33,873 nt of DNA from Myxococcota bacterium (GTDB lineage Bacteria; Myxococcota_A; Bradymonadia; UBA7976; UBA1532). This document shows, one piece after another, positions 1-8,700 of the stretch (position 1 is its first letter; every line of letters begins with the position of its first letter). The stretch spans positions 1 to 33,873 of the forward strand of contig JAKLJY010000093.1 of NCBI GenBank assembly GCA_023150895.1. Reading direction: 5' to 3'. Under the pieces are notes generated by a model that worked only from the letters and a program-made list of their open reading frames with translations, searched no databases and was not told the origin of the DNA. The position numbers were made by a program, and so were the translations under genes.

Positions 1-894
1 CGCACCCGCGGGGCCGGTCAGATCGGCGGCGTATTGGGCCACGAGCAGCGCGGCCAGCGTCTCGCGGAACGCGGGATCGCTCGACAGCGCGGCGGCGACC
101 TCGTCGAGATCGGGTGCGGGCCCCTGCGGGCCGCGCGGACCGGGGTCACCGATGGGACCTTGCGCCCCGGCCGGGCCGCGCTCGCCGGCCGGACCTTGGG
201 GCCCCGGCGCGCCGACCGGGCCCGCCTCACCGGCGCGTCCGGCGGGGCCGGCTTCGCCTTGAACACCTTGCGGTCCGGCTGGTCCCGGCGCGCCCGGTTC
301 ACCGGCGGGCCCCTGCGGGCCGGCGGGGCCCTGCGGCCCGGGGACGCCGACCACGCCGTTCTGGTCGACGACGACGATGGGCTCGCCCACCCAGCGCCCG
401 GTCGAGTCGATGACCGGCCGGTCATTGATGGCGACCGAGTTGGGGTGAATGTCCCGGCCGCGGACGTCGTGCGCCTGCGCGGCCTCGTCGGCGAACCGGG
501 CGCGCAGCGCGCCCCCGACACGCATGCGCGGCAGCAGCTCGGCGTCGCCCTCGGGGGTGATCCCCAGGTACAGCGTTTCGGCGCGCAGGGCGGGCAGCGG
601 CGCCAGATCGCCGAGCACGACCGAGAACCAGCCCCCGTCGAGCTCGACGCCCTCGTGAAGCTCGGACCAGACGGCCTCGCCCCCCTGGGCCTGCGTGTAC
701 AGGCGGAACGTCAACGTGCGCTCGCCCTCCACCGGGACACCGCCGATGTCCGTCAGCGAGCCCTGGTAGGTCATCGTGATGGGCGGGGCGACGCCGTCCT
801 GAGCCGGCGCGAGCGCGGGCAGCAGAGCGGCCGTGGCGGCCAGGGCGGCCCCGAGGAACGGACGACAGACGCGGCGCGGGAGGCGAAGGGGCAC
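1..894 (-). CDS. Collagen-like exported protein, 3'-truncated by the window edge
   Basis: The reading frame is open from a GTG start at 894 to base 1, so 298 residues are visible and the C-terminus lies outside the window. The start is supported by an AGGAGA ribosome-binding site just upstream. Residues 1-31 form a signal peptide: Arg-rich start, then an Ala/Leu core ending near APAQD. Residues about 32-180 form a compact N-terminal domain opening with [11 protein letters not shown], a type found in secreted collagen-like and tail-fibre-like proteins. From residue 183 to about 260 every third residue is Gly ([18 protein letters not shown] and similar), a collagen-like triple-helix block of roughly 25 triplets. 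A short non-repetitive linker follows, and Gly-X-Y begins again at the edge. It is probably co-transcribed with the upstream lipoprotein gene (17-bp gap). A trimeric surface fibre is inferred; the ligand is unknown. Confidence 0.85.
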   Translation of the reverse strand, partial: MPLRLPRRVCRPFLGAALAATAALLPALAPAQDGVAPPITMTYQGSLTDIGGVPVEGERTLTFRLYTQAQGGEAVWSELHEGVELDGGWFSVVLGDLAPLPALRAETLYLGITPEGDAELLPRMRVGGALRARFADEAAQAHDVRGRDIHPNSVAINDRPVIDSTGRWVGEPIVVVDQNGVVGVPGPQGPAGPQGPAGEPGAPGPAGPQGVQGEAGPAGRAGEAGPVGAPGPQGPAGERGPAGAQGPIGDPGPRGPQGPAPDLDEVAAALSSDPAFRETLAALLVAQYAADLTGPAGA

Positions 895-911
895 GGGCAA
901 TCTCCTGGAAC

Positions 912-1574
912 TCAGGGGATGAGGCGACCGGTGAGGACGTGGGCGTCGCTGGCCGCCTGGCCGGCGCTGCTCTGGCCGGACTGGCTCGGGCCGGGCGCCG
1001 GGTCACCCACCGGGGCGCTGCCGAAGTAGAGCAGCACGCCGTGGGTCAGGCGCAGGTCGAGATGGTCGGGCCGGGCGTCGCAGGCGTCGCCGCGGTGGTC
1101 GCCGTCGCGGTCGACCTGCTCGGCGTTGGGGGCGGCGGGGCAGTTGTCGAGGACATCCGGCACGCCGTCGGCGTCCGCGTCGGGCAGGGGCGGCGGCCCC
1201 GCGGCGTCGGGGGCGGGCGGTGCGGCGTCGGGGGCGGGCGTCACGGCGTCGGGGGCGGGCGTCACGGCGTCGGGGGCCGGATTGGCCGCGTCGGGCGTCG
1301 GTGGCCCGGCGGCGTCGGGGGGCGTGTGTGCGCCGTCGGTGATGGGTTTGCGCGCATCGGGCTCGACGGGGGCTGCGTCCGGCGCGGGCGCCAGGGCATC
1401 GGGCTCGGCCGGCCCCCCGACGTCGGTCACAGGCGCGGTGTCGGCGTCCATCGCGCCGCCGCCCTTCGACAGACTGCCGTCGCCACAGCCGAACGCGAAC
1501 CCGGCCAGGAGCACGAGGCCGACCCGGGCAGTTGCCGAGCGGTGGGCGAGGGCATGTGCACGGGGGGTCCGCAT
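912..1574 (-). CDS. Lipoprotein with Pro-Asp-Ala repeats and a thrombospondin type 3-like calcium motif
   Basis: A 220-residue protein from ATG 1574 ([13 protein letters not shown]). A GTG at 1634 would add 20 residues, but the chosen start places the signal peptide correctly. The hydrophobic core [13 protein letters not shown] ends in a lipobox-like Cys, so lipid anchoring is predicted. Residues about 45-130 are low-complexity, dominated by repeated Pro-Asp-Ala ([17 protein letters not shown]), probably an extended spacer holding the C-terminal part away from the membrane. The segment [20 protein letters not shown] followed by [12 protein letters not shown] is a thrombospondin type 3-like Ca-binding repeat with two Cys. 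The gene ends 17 bp before the collagen-like gene. No enzymatic function is visible. Confidence 0.82.
   Translation of the reverse strand: MRTPRAHALAHRSATARVGLVLLAGFAFGCGDGSLSKGGGAMDADTAPVTDVGGPAEPDALAPAPDAAPVEPDARKPITDGAHTPPDAAGPPTPDAANPAPDAVTPAPDAVTPAPDAAPPAPDAAGPPPLPDADADGVPDVLDNCPAAPNAEQVDRDGDHRGDACDARPDHLDLRLTHGVLLYFGSAPVGDPAPGPSQSGQSSAGQAASDAHVLTGRLIP
1200..1286. repeat. 21-bp tandem repeat inside the Pro-Asp-Ala lipoprotein gene
   Basis: The word GGCGTCGGGGGC recurs at 1203, 1224, 1245 and 1266, an exact 21-bp period over about four copies with small differences in the last. On the minus strand each unit encodes seven residues of the PDA(V/A)TPA type. Such repeats can gain or lose units by slippage without breaking the frame. 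Confidence 0.8.
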
Positions 1575-1693
1575 GGCTGGGCATTTTGCCCGCTTTCGGC
1601 TCGGGATTTCACCCGATTCTCGACGGAACGGCACGCCCGTCGGCGGATCTCGGCTACGCTCCGGCGCTCACCCGACCGCTCGGAGAACGCCCC

Positions 1694-3094
1694 ATGCGCC
1701 GCACCCGCATCGTCTGCACGCTCGGCCCCGCCAGCCGCACGCCCGAGACGCTCGACGCCCTGCTCGCCGCCGGGCTCGACTGCGCCCGCCTGAACTTCTC
1801 GCACGGAGACCACGCGGCGCATGCGGCGCTCTGCGCCGAGGTCCGGGCGGCCGCTCGACGCGCGGGGCGCCCCGTCGCCGTGCTCGCCGACCTCTCGGGC
1901 CCGAAGATGCGGATCGGGCGCTTCGCGGCCGGGCCGATCACGCTCGAACCGGGGGCGACGTTCACCTTCACGACGCGCGACGAGCCCGGCACGGCGGAGC
2001 GTGTGTCCATCACCTACGAGCCCCTGCCGCGCGACGTCGTCCCCGGCGACGTCGTCTTGCTCGACGACGGGCGCCTGCGGCTGCGGGTCGAGGCCACGAC
2101 GGCGACGGACGTGCGATGCGTGGTGGAGATCGGCGGCCCGCTCTCCGACCGCAAGGGCCTCAACCTGCCCGGCGCCGCGCTTTCGGCCCCCGCGCTCAGT
2201 GACAAGGACCGCGCGGACGTAACCTTTGCCGTGGGCACGCTCGGCGTAGACTTCGTGGCCCTCTCCTTCGTGCGCTCCGCCGCCGATGTGTTCGAGGCCA
2301 AGGCCCTCGCGGGCGCGACGCCCGTCATTGCCAAGATCGAGAAGCCCGAAGCCATCGAGCGTCTGACCGAGATTCTCGACGCGGCGGACGGCGCCATGGT
2401 GGCCCGGGGTGACCTCGGTGTCGAGCTCGGCGCGGAGAAGGTGCCGCTGCTGCAGAAGCGGATCATCCGCGAGGTCAACCGGCGCGGGAAGATTGTCATC
2501 ACCGCCACGCAGATGCTCGACAGCATGGTCGCCACGCCGCGCCCCACGCGGGCGGAGGTCTCGGACGTCGCCAACGCCGTGCTCGATGGGACGGACGCCG
2601 TCATGCTCAGCAATGAGACGGCCAGCGGGCAGTACCCCGTCGAGGCCGTAGCCATGATGGACGCCATCGCCCGAGAGGTCGAAGCCGGCGTGCCCCTGCC
2701 CGAGGTCCCCGGGCTCGACGGTGCGTGGCGTCTCTCCAACGCGGCGGCCCGGGCGGCGGCGGTCTTGTCGACGAGCATGCACCTGAGCGCCATCGTCAGC
2801 TTCACCCGCGACGGCGCCTCGGCCGAGCGCCTGAGCGAGTACCGCCCGGCCTGCCCCGTGCTCGCGCTCGCCCCCACGGAGGCCGTCGCGCAGCGCCTCG
2901 CCCTGCACTGGGGCCTCGTGCCGCGCGTCGTGCCGCGTCCGGCCGACCCCGATCCGGCGGCCCTGTCGGCGCTCGCCGTCGCGCAGGCCCGTGCGCTCGG
3001 CCTCGCCCCGCCCGGGAGTGTCATCGCGGTCATCGCCGCCGTCCCCGCCGGAGGGGACGCGAATACCGTGCAGCTCGTGAAGGTCGAGGGGTAG
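1694..3094 (+). CDS. pyk: Pyruvate kinase
   Basis: A 466-residue protein, normal for the family. ATG 1694 follows GGAGA and begins MRRTRIVCTLGPAS, the conserved N-terminal strand; longer readings upstream lack any match. It transfers phosphate from phosphoenolpyruvate to ADP, the last step of glycolysis, in the cytoplasm. Visible motifs in order: LNFSHGDHAAH, LADLSGPKMRIGRF, the B-domain lid, DKDRADVTFAVGTLGVDFVALSF, the catalytic Lys in PVIAKIEKPEAIERL, metal ligands in MVARGDLGVELG, and the signature ITATQMLDSM followed by PTRAEVSDVANAVLDGTDA and NETASGQYPVEAV. The C-terminal allosteric-type domain is present but short. It is divergent from the Pro-Asp-Ala lipoprotein gene across about 120 bp and appears to be transcribed alone. 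Confidence 0.97.
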   Translation: MRRTRIVCTLGPASRTPETLDALLAAGLDCARLNFSHGDHAAHAALCAEVRAAARRAGRPVAVLADLSGPKMRIGRFAAGPITLEPGATFTFTTRDEPGTAERVSITYEPLPRDVVPGDVVLLDDGRLRLRVEATTATDVRCVVEIGGPLSDRKGLNLPGAALSAPALSDKDRADVTFAVGTLGVDFVALSFVRSAADVFEAKALAGATPVIAKIEKPEAIERLTEILDAADGAMVARGDLGVELGAEKVPLLQKRIIREVNRRGKIVITATQMLDSMVATPRPTRAEVSDVANAVLDGTDAVMLSNETASGQYPVEAVAMMDAIAREVEAGVPLPEVPGLDGAWRLSNAAARAAAVLSTSMHLSAIVSFTRDGASAERLSEYRPACPVLALAPTEAVAQRLALHWGLVPRVVPRPADPDPAALSALAVAQARALGLAPPGSVIAVIAAVPAGGDANTVQLVKVEG

Positions 3095-3607
3095 CGGGGG
3101 CGGGGGGGGCACGCGACCTCGAACCCGTCCTGTGTCGCCCATCGGCGGCGAAACGCCGGTGCCAGTGGTTTGCGACGCGGGCGCTTGCGACACATGGCCC
3201 GGTTTCAGCGACGGATGTGGACTCGCAGCGTGTGTTCGCAGGTGTGATGTCCGGTCTCATTTGCGACACCGGGGCCGTCCTGCGGGGCGTGTCATGCGCT
3301 GCCGGTGAAGTGTCATGCGGTTCGGCGTGTGTGTCGCGAGCGGCCCGGTGTGATGTGTCGAAACGAATGGAAAGACACGGGGGCGGGCGGAAGAAAACGA
3401 GGTGTGGGGCGGGGACGCTGGGCGGGGACGTCAGAAACGCGTTAAATTCCGTGGGGTTGTCGTTCGGTTTTCATAACGCGCATTGTGCGAACTGACGAAC
3501 CGACCCGCAAGCGCGCGCCCTGACCGCCCCTCGGCAGGCCAGCGCGTGCGTCGCTTTTGTCGGGGTTCGTCCGCATCGTCGCGATCCTACCCTCGCGCGG
3601 GCGCGTG
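3095..3607. other. Gene-free region rich in TG words and short repeats
   Basis: No convincing gene is seen. Open frames crossing it are antisense or run-on readings without family similarity. The base composition differs from the neighbours: TG-rich, with an AT-richer patch near 3438-3480. Repeated words include TTTGCGAC at 3169 and, as TTGCGACAC, at 3185 and 3261; GTGTCATGCG at 3289 and 3310 (21-bp spacing); and GGTGTGATGT at 3241 and 3347. An inverted pair CGCGTTA (3438-3444) and TAACGCG (3474-3480) brackets a 29-bp spacer. No poly-T terminator was found after pyk. Confidence 0.5.
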
Positions 3608-3991
3608 TCAACCAGAAGGCAAGCGGGTCTTCGTGGCCGCCGCGGTCGGCCGACGATGCGGGGCCGACTGTCGCGGCGGCGGGCGCAGGTTCTCGCGAAT
3701 GCGCCAGGCGCCGAGGCCATCGGGCACGAGGACGTAGGTCTGCCGGTTCTCCTCGCGGTAGGGGTATACGTACTTCGTTTCGGGTTCGGACCACCACCGC
3801 AGGTACACGTGCTCGCGCGTGCGGACGATGACCTCCTTCGCGGCGACCCGGACGACGCTGACCGCGATGAGTCGCTTGGTCGACGGATTGAGCGGGTTCC
3901 GGATGTGCCATCCAAGCACCCGGTTGCGTTCGAGGACGGTGACGACCTCGCGCCAGGCGGGCGGTCGGCGTCGAATCTCCGTCGACCTCAC
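3608..3991 (-). CDS. Unrecognised small protein, possibly the C-terminal remnant of a larger one
   Basis: A 127-residue product if read from GTG 3991 (VRSTEIRRRPPAWREVV). Other in-frame starts exist upstream to 4039, but that part resembles random coding. Residues about 15-105 look like a genuine folded domain with alternating strands: VTVLERNRVLGWHI, IAVSVVRVAAKEVIVRTRE, VYLRWWSEPETKYVYPYR and QTYVLVPDGLGAWRIREN. This pattern of paired aromatic strands ending in a Trp-Arg-Ile strand recalls small alpha+beta NTF2/IMS-like domains often found at the C-terminus of larger proteins, but I cannot name the family. The tail is Pro/Arg-rich and unordered. Its 5' end collides with the divergent HNH gene. 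It may be a fragment. Confidence 0.5.
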   Translation of the reverse strand: MRSTEIRRRPPAWREVVTVLERNRVLGWHIRNPLNPSTKRLIAVSVVRVAAKEVIVRTREHVYLRWWSEPETKYVYPYREENRQTYVLVPDGLGAWRIRENLRPPPRQSAPHRRPTAAATKTRLPSG

Positions 3992-4535
3992 GAAGCCCGA
4001 CCCCGCGCCGCGCCTGACACACGCCATTCCGCCGGCCACCCGCCGACGCCTTTTCGAACAGTACGGTCACCGCTGCGCCGTGCCGCACTGCCGCAACCGC
4101 CTGTGGCTCGACCTGCATCACATCCGGCCGCGCGCCGCGGGCGGGGACCACCGCCCCGGAAACCTGGTCTGTCTGTGCAGTGTCCACCATCAGATGATCC
4201 ACCGGGGTGATCTGTTCTTGCACGTCGAGAACCCGCGGCAGACTGCCCCGCGTCTGCGGTTCGTGTTGCCCACCGGCGAAACACTCGGCGAACGCCGGCC
4301 CGAGGCTCCCTCCGTCGCGCAGGTCGTCGAGCGGCTCCGACACGACCTCGAAGAGACGTCCGGCGTGAGCGGGCGCGCCCTCACACGGCGAAACACGGCC
4401 GGTAACACAGGCGCGGACGCCGACGATGGTCTGCTCGCCATAGCCCTCGACACACTGCACGCGCTCGGCATGGCCGTGAGCCGGCCGGACGACACATGGT
4501 TCGGCGCGGACCGGGTCGTGGACGGCCGCGGGTGA
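3939..4535 (+). CDS. HNH endonuclease, probably 5'-truncated
   Basis: The supported coding part begins around LTHAIPPATRRRLFEQYGHRC. GTG 3939 is only the nearest usable start, and the first 25 or so residues read like antisense of the opposite gene. The HNH domain is intact: zinc Cys pairs in CAVPHC and CLCSVHH, the catalytic His pair in LDLHHIRPRAAGG, the Asn in GNLV and the final His in HHQMIH. Full-length relatives of this type in high-GC bacteria carry a long N-terminal helical region before the IPPATRR segment; that region is absent. The C-terminal stretch, with LLAIALDTLHALGM, has a helix resembling the small tail helices of that family. It probably cleaves DNA if expressed; no partner gene is obvious. 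Confidence 0.62.
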   Translation: MTTSRQAGGRRRISVDLTKPDPAPRLTHAIPPATRRRLFEQYGHRCAVPHCRNRLWLDLHHIRPRAAGGDHRPGNLVCLCSVHHQMIHRGDLFLHVENPRQTAPRLRFVLPTGETLGERRPEAPSVAQVVERLRHDLEETSGVSGRALTRRNTAGNTGADADDGLLAIALDTLHALGMAVSRPDDTWFGADRVVDGRG

Positions 4536-4669
4536 CGGCAATTCCATGCGGTGAGCTGAACCGACGCTTCGCGTCTTCGCCGGTGCACGCATCTCGCGCA
4601 CGGAGCACTGCCGGCCGCGTCATCGCCAGCGGCCGTTGCGCTCCCCAAGCCCGTCGGCGGCGTTCGGTC

Positions 4670-5008
4670 TCATCGCGAAGGCATCGAGGGCGGCCGCCAG
4701 CGGCGCGCAGCCTCGGCGGCGGCCTCGAGGAGGGCCGTCTGCCCCGGGGCGTCGCCGGGCAGCCGGATGATGTGTTCCGGCCGGCATTGACCGAGCAGGG
4801 TGTCGGCCACGTCGCCGATCAGGCCCAGCGCGTCATCGGACAGCGCCTCGGTCTCGACTTGCAGCGCCCACAGGAGGTCCATGAGCGCGAGCCGGTCGAG
4901 GCCGTCGCCGGCGAAGCGAACGAGCGCGTCGGTCGTGGCCCCGATGACGTCGTCGGGGTTCGACCGGACGACCTCGAGCAGGGCGCGGACCTGCGCGGGA
5001 TCAGCCAC
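4670..5008 (-). CDS. Small helical protein following the putative immunity gene
   Basis: A 112-residue product from GTG 5008 (VADPAQVRALLEVVR); no good ribosome-binding site is visible. It starts 20 bp after the upstream stop, so the two are probably co-transcribed. It is acidic and predicted almost fully helical (ALLEVVRSNPDDVIGATTDA, DRLALMDLLWALQVETEA, LGLIGDVADTLLGQC), with no signal peptide or membrane segment. The family is not recognised. Position at the end of the Rhs toxin unit makes a second immunity protein or a helper possible, but nothing in the sequence proves it. Confidence 0.6.
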   Translation of the reverse strand: MADPAQVRALLEVVRSNPDDVIGATTDALVRFAGDGLDRLALMDLLWALQVETEALSDDALGLIGDVADTLLGQCRPEHIIRLPGDAPGQTALLEAAAEAARRWRPPSMPSR

Positions 5009-5028
5009 GAGGGGGCAGCCGGAGGCGC

Positions 5029-5703
5029 TCAAAGACCGAGGCGGTCTCGTTCGGTCACTGCGCGCTCGAAAAAGGCCGCCGGGTCTCCCACCGACTCCGC
5101 TCCAAATCGCCACCACTCGTGTCGGGCCGCTGCCGTGATGTCGGGGACGCGATCCGGTCGCCGCGCGAGGGCGGCGAGCGCGAGGGCGCAGGCAAGCGGA
5201 CTGGGAGACGACGCTGCGAAGGGGTGGATCTTCTGGTCGAGCTCCCGAAGCGCGAAGTCGAGGGCTTGACCCCATGCACCCGTGAACCCGTCGATGAGTG
5301 GCAAATACCAGTGTCGGACTTCGTCGACGACTCGGCGCGCGGCCGCGGCAGGGTCGTCCTGAGGGCGGACGATGCCTGCATGGAGGCCGCCCCCCAAGCC
5401 CTGCGACGCGGCGTTGAAAACACAGTCGGTCGCGAACCGCGGGGCGCGCCGGACCGTCATCGCCCCGAGGAGCGCGTCGAGGGGTCCCCTATGGACCATT
5501 GCCGACGACTGGATCTGGAACCCGCCCGCAGGGGCGCCGCCCTGAAAGGTCGAGACATGTATGAGGCCCGTGGCGCCGTTCGGGCACTTCAGCTTGACCC
5601 GATCCTTGCTGGCCGACGCCTTGGCCGTCTGAAACGGCAGCGTGGCGAATCCGGGCTTCAGCGCAGCGAAAAACGCGTCTCGATGGGAGGCTTCGTCGGA
5701 CAT
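5029..5703 (-). CDS. Putative immunity protein for the Rhs C-terminal toxin
   Basis: A 224-residue protein from ATG 5703, preceded by AAGGA at good spacing and 20 bp after the Rhs stop codon. It has no signal peptide or membrane helix, so it should be cytoplasmic, as expected for protection against a nuclease acting on DNA or RNA. Notable segments are RDAFFAALKPGFATLPFQ, VKLKCPNGATGLIHVSTFQ, a Gly-rich stretch, and a helical C-terminal half with VVDEVRHWYLPLIDGFTGAW and HEWWRFG. The family is not recognised. The immunity role is inferred from position only: immunity genes regularly lie directly downstream of Rhs toxin tips. Confidence 0.62.
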   Translation of the reverse strand: MSDEASHRDAFFAALKPGFATLPFQTAKASASKDRVKLKCPNGATGLIHVSTFQGGAPAGGFQIQSSAMVHRGPLDALLGAMTVRRAPRFATDCVFNAASQGLGGGLHAGIVRPQDDPAAAARRVVDEVRHWYLPLIDGFTGAWGQALDFALRELDQKIHPFAASSPSPLACALALAALARRPDRVPDITAAARHEWWRFGAESVGDPAAFFERAVTERDRLGL

Positions 5704-5723
5704 GGGATTCCTTCCAGCGATGG

Positions 5724-8700
5724 TCAGACGTCGTACTTCAGGACGTTGAATGACGCCGACTGGGTCGAGTTGCGTGGGCCGACGTTCGGACGGTTGTCCG
5801 TGGCGACGGTGAAGTTCTGTGAGTTCCCCGTGCTGATCGCGCCGTTCTGATTGGCCGGGTTGCTCATGTCGAAGGCCCCCGAAGCCGCCTGATTCTGCGT
5901 GAGACGTCCCGTCCCGTTCTTCACCTCGAAGACATGCATGTTCTGGGACGAGTCGACCGCGACGATGTCGGCCCGGATGCGGCTCGGGGGATTCCCGACC
6001 ATCATCGTGACCTCCTGGCCGACGACGGTGTAGCCGGCGGCGGCGAGATCCTTCTTGGCCTGCTCGACCCCGCGGTTGCCGCTGTCGTGGCAAGCGGCGA
6101 GACCCAGTGGATCGGTCTGAGAGATGGGATCGGCGGGGTAGCCGTACTGGTTGTATCCCCCCAGGATGCCGATGGGATCGGGGGTGAGGAACCGCCCGCT
6201 CTCCGGGTCATGGACACGGTAACGGTGGTGGGCGTATCCGGTGGTGGTGTCGAAGAGCTGCCCGGCCAGTCGAAGGGGCTGTTCGCCCGATTCGCGACCG
6301 AACTCGGCACATCGCCCGAAGGCGTCGAGTTCCGCCGACCACAGCGCGCGTCCGTCGTCGCCGACCAACCCGACGCATGCGCCGCGCTGATCGACGGAGT
6401 AGATCTGACGCTCCGACTTGCCGTCCCGAACGACGATGCGCTGCAGGGGTTCGAGTCGGTCGAGATCCCAGGCGTAGCGTTCGTCGCGTTCAGGCTGCTC
6501 CGCACCGAGTCGGCGCACGACGCGGCGTGCGAGCTGATCCGCGTCCCAGTAAAAGAGCTCCTCGACGACCCCATCCTTTCGTTCGGACACGGTGCGCGCG
6601 CGGCGGCCAAGGGCATCGTACTCATGGGTGACGAGCCGGTCGTCCTCGAGATGCACCCGCGCCAGGCGGTCGCGACCGTCGTACCAGAGGCTCCTTCGGC
6701 CACGCTGCCCGGAGACGCCGACGAGGCGCCCGGCGGAGTCGAAGCGGAAGCGCTTGCCCCCGGGGCCCGCTTCGAGCCGCCCTTTCGCATCGAACTCGAA
6801 AGCCTCGCCGTCCGGCCATTGTGTGACGTTGTCGCCGGCATCGTGTTGCCAGGCGCGGGGTGGCCGCCCATCGACCGCGACCGATACCAGGCGGCCTGCG
6901 GCGTCCTGCTCGAACGCGTGGTGGCGCACCACGCCTCGATGGCCGTCCGCCACGCGCAGATCTCGGACCGTGCCGGCCTCAGTCCAATCGACTCTGAGCT
7001 CCCGGAGTCGCCGACCATCGGACGTCTCGAGGTTCGCTTCGGAAACACGGTCTGCGTCGTCGTGCGTCCACGTCTGTCGCAGAGCGCGCGGGCCGGTCCG
7101 GCTCCGACGGCGTCCGAGCGAGTCCGGAGCGAAGATGTAGCGACCCCCGTCGCCATCGTCGAGCGATTCGAGTTGGCCGAGTGCCGTCCAATGGGTCCGT
7201 TGCTCGTCTCCCCACGACGTCAGCCGCCGTGCTCGCCGGCCCGCTGCGTCGTAGCTGTACCGAATCCACTCGTCCCCCTGTTGGTCGAGCAGGATGCGCC
7301 CCGCGGCATCGTAGGCGCGCCGGATTGTCCGCTCACCGTCCGTCTCCGAGAGCACGAGGCGGCCTGAGGGGTCGTAGGCGTACCGGGTGCGTCGCCCGTC
7401 CGACCAGGTGACGCCGATGAGCGCGCCGCGCTGATCGTACTGACGCTCCACGACTCGGCCATCACTCTGGCGGACCAGGACGGGAAGACCGTCCGCGTCG
7501 TTGACGAACGTGGTCACGCTTCCGTCCGGTCTCCGAAGCCGCTGCGCTCGACCGAGCTTGTCGCGCGTCCACTCCCAGCGGCGCCCGTCGGGGCCCACGA
7601 CGGCTACGATGAACTGATGAACGTCGTACTCCGTGCGCGTCGTCCGTCCGAGTGCATCGATCTTCTCGATCAGCTGGCCCATGCCGTTGTAGCGCTGCGT
7701 GACGACCCGCGTGCCCTCTCGGTCACGAACGATGCGTCCCTCGCCGTCGAGTTCGAAGCGAGTCACGCCGCCGCCGGGGTGATCCACGCCCGTCAGCCGG
7801 CCACCGGGATCTCGAAGGTACGCCGTCTCGCGGCGAACGCTGCCATCGCGTGACGTCTCGGTGACGGCGATGACGCATCCGCAGAGATCATACGAGTATT
7901 CGATGAGGCGCCCGTCGGCCAGGCTCTCACTCTCGACGAAGCGATCCTCTCCGATGGCGTAGCGACGCTCCGCACCGTCCGCGCTCACGAGGAGACATCT
8001 GTCCCCTCGATGGTCATACTCCATGCGCACCAGCGCTTCGTCACCGCTCGACTCCGCAACGAGCAGGTCTCGATCGTCCCACACCATGACACGGGTGCGA
8101 CCGCACTCGTCCGTGCGTGTCGTCGTTCGCCCCCGTTCGTCATGCGTCCAGGTGATGCGATTGCCCTCGCCGTCCGTTTCGACCGCCACCCGCCCGCGCG
8201 CGTCGTATGCCGTTTCGGTGCGCCGCCCCCCAGGGCTCGTGACCGCGCAGAGCCAGCCTTCCTCGCTGTATTCGCGCTTCGTGACCCCGCCCTCGGCGTC
8301 GAGGATTTCGGTGACGAGCATGCGCGGGTCGTACTTGTAGACCGTCTTGCCGCCGAAGGCGTCGGTGGCCGTCGTGACGGCCCCGCCGGGCTGATAGTCG
8401 AGCTCGACCCAGTAGGCGTTGTCGTCGCCGTGCGTGCGGATGCAGCGGTCGGCCTCGTCGTAGACGAAGTGGAAGCTGTAGCCGCAGCGATCCGTCTCTT
8501 TGATCATCCGGCCGCGGGTGTCATAGGTGTAGCGGCGGACGTTGCGGTTGCGGTCGGTGTGTTCGATGAGCCGGCCGTCGGCGTCGTAGCGATACGCGGC
8601 GAGGAAGACGTTGCATTCGCGGCCGGCGCTGCGGACGAGCGTCGCGCCGACGATGCGGCCGGCGCGGTCCCGCTCGAAGGCTACGGAGCGCAGGTGCGCG

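Noticed and set aside
34-1029. A 331-residue plus-strand open frame across the left edge
   Set aside because: It is antisense to the collagen-like and Pro-Asp-Ala genes, whose repeats and signal peptides are clear on the minus strand.
2725-3495. A 256-residue plus-strand open frame reaching into the gene-free region
   Set aside because: Its first half is the wrong frame of pyk and the rest has no similarity or codon pattern of a gene.
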